From: Cheiracanthium punctorium
Taxonomy: Eukaryota > Arthropoda > Arachnida > Araneae > Cheiracanthiidae
NCBI GenBank assembly: GCA_038373885.1
Contig: JAWZYV010012252.1
Coordinates: 1,178,001 to 1,242,000, forward strand
DNA: 64,000 nt
Reading direction: 5' to 3'
The notes beneath the pieces were generated by a model. It searched no databases. It was given only the letters and a program-made list of their open reading frames with translations, and was not told the DNA's origin. Both the position numbers and the translations under genes were made by a program. Each line of letters starts with the position of its first letter. The first letter of the stretch is position 1. Positions 58,876-64,000 of the stretch are shown piece after piece.

Positions 58876-59088
58876 TTCTGGTTGCTCACCACCATTTTAT
58901 AAAATTAATTATTGGTTAAACTTTTCTTGTTTTACCACTGACTACTGATTCAGTGTATATTACACTAAAAATTTGCTTGGAAATTTGGATTGCAGCTTGA
59001 ATTTTTAACCATATATAATTTTAACTGCTGTTCTAAAGATATATTTGATCAGTGATAAATTTGATAAAATGAAGATGAGCAACCAGAA
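58876..59088. mobile_element. 213-bp MITE (TIR TTCTGGTTGCTCA)
   Basis: The left end TTCTGGTTGCTCACCACCAT and the right end (reverse-complemented) TTCTGGTTGCTCATCTTCAT match over about 29 bp with a few differences. The target duplication is unclear. Confidence 0.65.
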
Positions 59089-60310
59089 ATTAATTTTGCT
59101 ATACAAATTTCCATTTCCTGAGTTGGCCTACATAGGTGATTCATTCCTTAAACCAGCAGGTCTTGTTTCCAAAGTTCACGACCGTGTTCCCTATTGAAAA
59201 CGCATGTATCAAACTTCTTTAAAGGAATTACCTGATGTATTACAAATGTTTTCATTTGAAGATTTTCAACAAAATACAGAATGTGACTACGATTCTCGAT
59301 TTCTTGTGACATGCGGTAACAGTCAGAAGATTTATAATGGCAGATCTTAAATTCATATTGTTGAACGGAGTTTTTTGTACGCTAACTTAATTAAAAAAAA
59401 ATTGAGAGTAGTTTAACTTGTTGACTAAAATTTTGACTAGAGATATGGCACATATCCGTATCCATAAATATCAATAACAAAATAAAAATCCGTAGCCAAT
59501 CAAACTAGAAAAAAAATATCTATCCGTTCCTGAGCTCAGCTATTTCCTCTTTGAGTTTGTCTGCATATTAAGGAAATAAGGATTCGCCCTGTACATGGAA
59601 GCATCCACAAATGTTTATCCTAAAATCCATGTATTAAATAGAAAATGAAATTTATTCAATAAATGTTTACTGAAATATTTCCACTGGAACTATTCCATTG
59701 TTAAGCTAAGAACATGCTCCGACTACAACATGCAAGTGTGTGCAAAAGGTTTTATCTTGTTTTGAGGAAGCAAAGGTAAAGTTGATCATAAAAAAATATT
59801 AGACTTTTTGAACTAATAGTACTATTCACGAACTCATCACAGTGTCTCAGGGTCACTCACGTTCTGATGGCTGCAAGAGAGCAAACTACTCTTTAGCCAA
59901 GTCTAAAAGTAGTTATTAGACTAGAAACTGTCATTGACGGAAAACGTTGATCACGAAATAATTTTCAGTAGTCATTTCATGGGTTTCTAGGAAGACTGTT
60001 TATTTAACTATATACATATTATTTTTTTTCAAGTTTGGAATATTTTTTTCAAGTTTGCAGCAGTTACTCTTAGACATCTTTATTGCTTCAGCTGAACGTA
60101 TTTAAGTTTTTAAAAAATGTTTTTCTTTTTTAATAATATTTGTGTGCATGAAATCTAAAGAAGAACTTGTAGCTAGCACATACATTTATCTGTTACTTTT
60201 TATTGTTATTCTGGTGTAGTTATTCGAATTACATTAGTTAACTTTTTCGAGGGAAAAAAAAAACTATCTCAATTTTTGGTTTTTGATTTTGCATTTAATA
60301 ACAAAAAACA
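59089..60310. other. Mostly AT-rich; one protein-like stretch at 59070-59350
   Basis: A plus-strand frame reads KFPFPELAYIGDSFLKPAGL, stops at 59196, then continues in frame with LKELPDVLQMFSFEDFQQN. The composition is protein-like, but no splice sites or family support a gene. It could be a decayed exon. The rest shows nothing. Confidence 0.25.
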
Positions 60311-60314
60311 TTGC

Positions 60315-60410
60315 AGAGTTTCCAAACTTTACGAACACAATTAACCACTATTTATGAGCAGTATATTTTAAAAATATTTTTTCCGAAATGGTATCTGCTC
60401 TAAACGGCAT
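60315..60410. mobile_element. MITE family 1, partial copy
   Basis: The left half matches: 'GAGTTTCCAAACTTTACG', 'ACAATTAACCACTATTT', and 'AAAAATATTTTTTCCGAAATGGTA'. The right half is replaced by unrelated, GC-richer sequence. Confidence 0.45.
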
Positions 60411-60990
60411 GGACACAGGTACCTGACTGGTACTGTTATTCGGCGCTTCCTTTAGAAAAATTGTCCAGCAGATTGGTGAAAATTTATTCACCCATCTCGG
60501 TAATGTTCCGAACGAACTATTGACTGAGATGCCAGATAACATTTCCGAGAAGAAGTAAACTGTAAGACCGAAGGCGATCTTACTCTTGGATACCGACTAG
60601 AAACTTTGCAACCACTATTCTACTTACTGTTTTTGTGTCTAAAATGTGTTTACCACCAATAATTGATATTGTTATGTCATTTTTATCTATCTACATATTG
60701 TTATTTCATTATTTAAGCGTACCATACGTTAGGTGCTCCTGTAAATCCAAACTTCATGTCATGTCATATTTTATTATTTACATTGTAAAAAAAATTTTTT
60801 TTTCTCGACGTGACCATGGAGGCCCCATTTATTTAATGTTTGAATAAAAAAGGATTGTAACTAAGAAACTGGAAATGTAGCCTACAATGGCCCAGGTGTT
60901 CCATGAAATAAAAATTTTGTCATGCCATGTCTGCTCTAAAGGATGGCATCTCTGACATAGAATTTGCAGATTTATCAGTTTGAACTCATG

Positions 60991-61160
60991 CATAACACAC
61001 CACTTCTTATAAACAGCAATTCTTTTTAAATATTTTTTCGAAAGGGCAATCTGACCAGACACTCGGTGCCGAAGTTTTGCAATAATTTAATACAAAAATT
61101 ACCGTTTAAATTTTTTTTAATTAAATGGTTAATTATATTCCGGAAAGGTTGGCAACTCTG
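60991..61160. mobile_element. MITE family 1, copy 10
   Basis: The left tip is shortened (CATAACACACCACTTCTTAT). The right end is intact in form: GTTAATTATATTCCGGAAAG, then GTTGGCAACTCTG. The internal 'TTTCGAAAGGGCAATCTGACC' corresponds to the family centre. Confidence 0.68.
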
Positions 61161-61237
61161 CATAGCACGAACAGACTCCTTCCCGGGACTTCTTATAATA
61201 GCCGGCTACATTCCGCAACTGACCTTATCCTTCTAAC

Positions 61238-62055
61238 CAGTGGCGGCTCGTGGGATACAGCAAGTACAGCCGGGCTGCACTTAAAATTATCAACACATAC
61301 TTTAAAATAATTTATTCTGCTAACTCTCTTAAATTCAGATTAGAATTATGGAATTTCTATGATAAATTTTAAAAAAATCTAAAATAAAAACAAAAAACAA
61401 CGTGTTCTAGTAACTGCCAGATCGCTCATTCAGAAAAAAGCCCTTTAATCTTCCCGGAATTCAACTGTGAGTCTTGGTACAGCCGAGGCCTCCGAGAGAG
61501 GAGAAAGAATCTTTCTCCTCTCTCGGAGGCCTCGGTACAGCCCTCATAGCCGATCAAGAAATTGGCAGCACTGGCATTTAGAGGACATGGCGAGCGAGAA
61601 AATTCTTTAAACATGGGAAATTTTAAAGAGCCTTTAAAATTATTGATATCTGGATTAAAACAACGCCTTTTTATGAGGACATCACTGACCGATTCGCAAG
61701 TTTAAAAGAAAGGAGGATTGATTTGACTTATAAAAAATAAGTAAGTTTTCTTTTTTTTTTTTTCTTTCCTTCTGAAGTTATCGTTACAAAAGAAAATTCT
61801 AAGGAAACTTCGAATCAGACACGGATGAATGCAATTTTGAGGATAAGAGCGGCTGGTTGAAATTTACGTAAATTTTATGGAAGTAAAATAGGATCTCTTG
61901 CATTTTTTTATGAAATTTCTTTTTCCTCGGTGAGGGCTTAATCCGTTTTCGAATTCAGTAACAAAGATTTTCCATTCCTGTGGGGAGGAAGGGGGGGGAG
62001 GAGGAGCTCATATGCTTCCGGCTGCACTAACAGTTTTGACCACGGGCCGCCACTG
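61238..62055. mobile_element. 818-bp hAT-like element, perfect 8-bp duplication
   Basis: CTTCTAAC flanks it exactly (61230-61237, 62056-62063). Ends CAGTGGCGGCTCGTGGG and (right, reverse-complemented) CAGTGGCGGCCCGTGG. It has no transposase frame. It includes the perfect palindrome at 61483-61535 and a G-rich run near 61990. The intact duplication and well-matched ends make it one of the younger insertions. Confidence 0.85.
61483..61535. repeat. Perfect palindrome, 26-bp arms with 1-nt spacer
   Basis: The left arm starts CCGAGGCCTCCGAGAGAGGA and is followed, after a single A, by its exact reverse complement ending GGAGGCCTCGG. The direct repeat GGTACAGCC overlaps both outer edges. Confidence 0.9.
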
Positions 62056-62063
62056 CTTCTAAC

Positions 62064-63300
62064 AGCAAAAGGCAGCTAGAAAAGTCGTGTGAAATGACTG
62101 TACGAGATCAGTTATGGCTGTTCAGAGAATGAACATTCCAAACCGTTTATTTTTTTTAAAGAATATAAAAGTTCTGCTTAAGATCAGTGGCTGCTTCAAA
62201 GTTACAATGCTTTTCTAATTGATCATCGCTAAGCAATTCGGGGTTAACTGAAAAATGTCTCATGCAAACGTCAATCGGCTGCAGAAAGAGATGATTGAAA
62301 TGAACTGCAAAAAATGAAATGGAAATGAATACGATTTCTTCCTATTTTCAGAAAAACGATGATTAATCAGCCATAAAGTTATCCCAGAAAGTTGTAGTCA
62401 TTCATAATAATTTCGACTTCTCAAAAAACTCAGTTATGTAATTTTGCTACAGCATTTCAGTTAAAGTTGTAAATTATTCGTGTTTGCAGTCGATTGTAAC
62501 TGGAAAAAAAGTCTGATTTAGCAATAAATCGTTTTGGAAGAAATCTTTTTAACTTAGGAACGTGTTCAAATGGATACTGTTAAAGAGGTGTATCAGGAAT
62601 ATTCACCGACCGGGTTATATCCCTTACTGCCAAAAACATAGGCGAAAAGCTTATAATGTATTTTTCATGATAGGTATCTTTCTTCATTAATTTCCAGTAC
62701 TTTTAAGGCAGAAAGATTAATAGCATATTAAAATTTTTAACAAGCGGACTTGACAGTTATGTATTTGGCTCAAAGGGAAAACATTTCAGGCCAATTAATT
62801 CATATTAAAATGTATTTCTGTAATGTATTTAAAAGCTTCTGGCATGTGTTTTGCTTTTTGAAAGGTGGTTAAATATTTTAAATTCATGGTCATAATGACC
62901 CCCACTTTTTAAAAAATAGTGGGAATGATTATGACCATGTGCAAAATAATAGCAGAAAAAATCCTTCTGACAAGGAAAAACTCAGGTCTCTTATATCATT
63001 TTTAAAAATATTAAGGAAAAGTAACTATTTCATTTATTTGTTATAATGAACTTGGAAATAAATTATAAAATTTACATTTAGCTATTCATTATTTTTAAAA
63101 ATGTCATATGCTTTAAACTCACTGTCATGGCCGATGAACAGAACCATAAGAACATTCCAAGACATTAAACGTACAGCATACAAGAGTCAGTAGTATAGTT
63201 AAATTGGACATACAAATATAAAAAAAAAATTATTTAGACTTTGGACATTTCTTGAAAACAAATAGGTACTTCTTCATAATCAAATAAAGGGATATTTTCT
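62064..63300. other. AT-rich sequence, nothing recognised
   Basis: A short inverted pair (CATGGTCATAATGACCCCCAC and GGGAATGATTATGACCATG, 62885-62939) is the only structure seen. No coding signal. Confidence 0.4.
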
Positions 63301-63306
63301 CATTAC

Positions 63307-63471
63307 CTCACAACTCATTCGTAGTAAACAGCCGTCGTATGAAAATTTGGGTTCTGTTGGTTTGCTCACATTCTTGGTGGACATATAACGCTTGGAAAGT
63401 ATCGGAATCCCTCTGAAGTCAAGCGGTTTAAACTGCTCTATTGAAAAACACTGAAGATGCTGAACTGTGCA
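63307..63471 (-). CDS. Candidate internal exon of an unidentified gene
   Basis: On the minus strand an acceptor with a T-run (GGTATTTTTTTAAG) leads into 55 codons (phase 0 to 0), ending at a good donor GAG|GTAATG. The protein starts CTVQHLQCFSIEQFKPLDF and continues IPILSKRYMSTKNV, then PTEPKFSYDGCLLRMSCE. Composition is balanced and unlike the AT-driven frames nearby. It shares its strand with the receptor gene 50 kb to the left, but nothing links them. I do not recognise the family. A slightly later acceptor (CATCTTCAG) is possible. Confidence 0.45.
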
Positions 63472-63690
63472 CTTAAAAAAATACCCTGCCACACAACATC
63501 CCAGGAAGAGATTCTGTTTTTAAACTGTCTTAAACATTTACTTTGACATTATTTTTATTTATTTATTTTGTTCCTGAACGTTTATCTTAATTAATACATT
63601 TTTTTCAACAATTCTTGCAATTCAATATTTATCCTTTTATAAAAAGAGTGATTTTTCAGCACATACTGGCAGTGAGAGGCAATTCGATTT

Positions 63691-63872
63691 ATACCTGCCA
63701 ACTTTTATGGAATGTAATTAGCCACATTTTGCGAACCGTAATTTTCTGTTTAGAATGTAGCAAAATTTCTGCATTGAGCGCGTGGGCTGGTTATTATTTA
63801 GAAATATAATTTTAAAAATTTTACCGTTTACTAAAAGTGGTTAATTATGTTCTATAAAGAGTGGCAGCTATG
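63691..63872. mobile_element. MITE family 1, copy 11
   Basis: ACCTGCCAACTTTTATGGAA on the left and GAGTGGCAGCTATG on the right, with the central 'CATTGAGCGCGTGGGCTGGTTA' that is best preserved here. The target duplication is unclear. Confidence 0.78.
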
Positions 63873-64000
63873 TTATTTAATAAAGAGAAATCAGCATAAC
63901 CTTATTACTCAATTTGTATCTATTATTTACGTACTTGTGTATGATTACAAATAAAAACAAGAGTAATCATGTTGCCATAATTCCGCCAACTTTTTGCAAT

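Overview
This is AT-rich eukaryotic nuclear DNA. It has spliced exons separated by long introns, no operons, and a dense, old, heavily nested population of transposable elements. The best gene evidence is an ionotropic glutamate-like receptor (IR/iGluR) ligand-binding domain split over three phase-compatible minus-strand exons (13408-13514, 2984-3071, 1078-1236). An arthropod is most likely, and a chelicerate such as a spider is my leading guess. That guess rests on the receptor type, the large introns and the mobile-element spectrum, and cannot be proved from sequence alone.

Layout. Positions 1-13.5 kb hold the receptor gene fragment, which runs off the left edge before its first membrane segment. 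Its 10.3-kb intron contains a 2.2-kb DNA transposon (5513-7752) with another element inside it, a tRNA-derived SINE with a 13-bp target duplication (9951-10181), and a decayed Ty3/gypsy retrotransposon (10515-13040). Positions 14-21 kb hold a possible plus-strand receptor-like exon, an interspersed repeat ending in (TA)n, and a well-formed plus-strand exon of unknown family (20849-20968). Positions 21-24 kb hold an inverted-repeat element, a mariner remnant, a hAT-type BED-finger remnant and a LINE 3' end. Positions 26-31 kb hold two more copies of the 2-kb DNA transposon, each broken by different insertions. Positions 31-41 kb hold piggyBac-like, hAT-like and other short inverted-repeat elements, a 1.5-kb fold-back, and another candidate exon (40994-41133). 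Positions 44-51 kb hold a promoter-like segment with heat-shock-type elements and several hAT-like elements. Positions 53-58.3 kb hold piggyBac, pogo/Tigger and Tc1 remnants and a 2.7-kb tandem array with a ~157-bp unit. Positions 58.7-64 kb hold candidate coding exons on both strands and an 818-bp hAT-like element carrying a perfect palindrome.

Most of the window is intron or intergenic sequence. The genes shown are isolated exons, so no pathway can be assembled. I see no new functional system. The most notable points are the reconstructed receptor domain with a possible inverted neighbouring exon, a short inverted-repeat family with about a dozen copies, and a nesting record that orders several transposon invasions. 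Family calls on remnants come from reading motifs by eye, without database searches.
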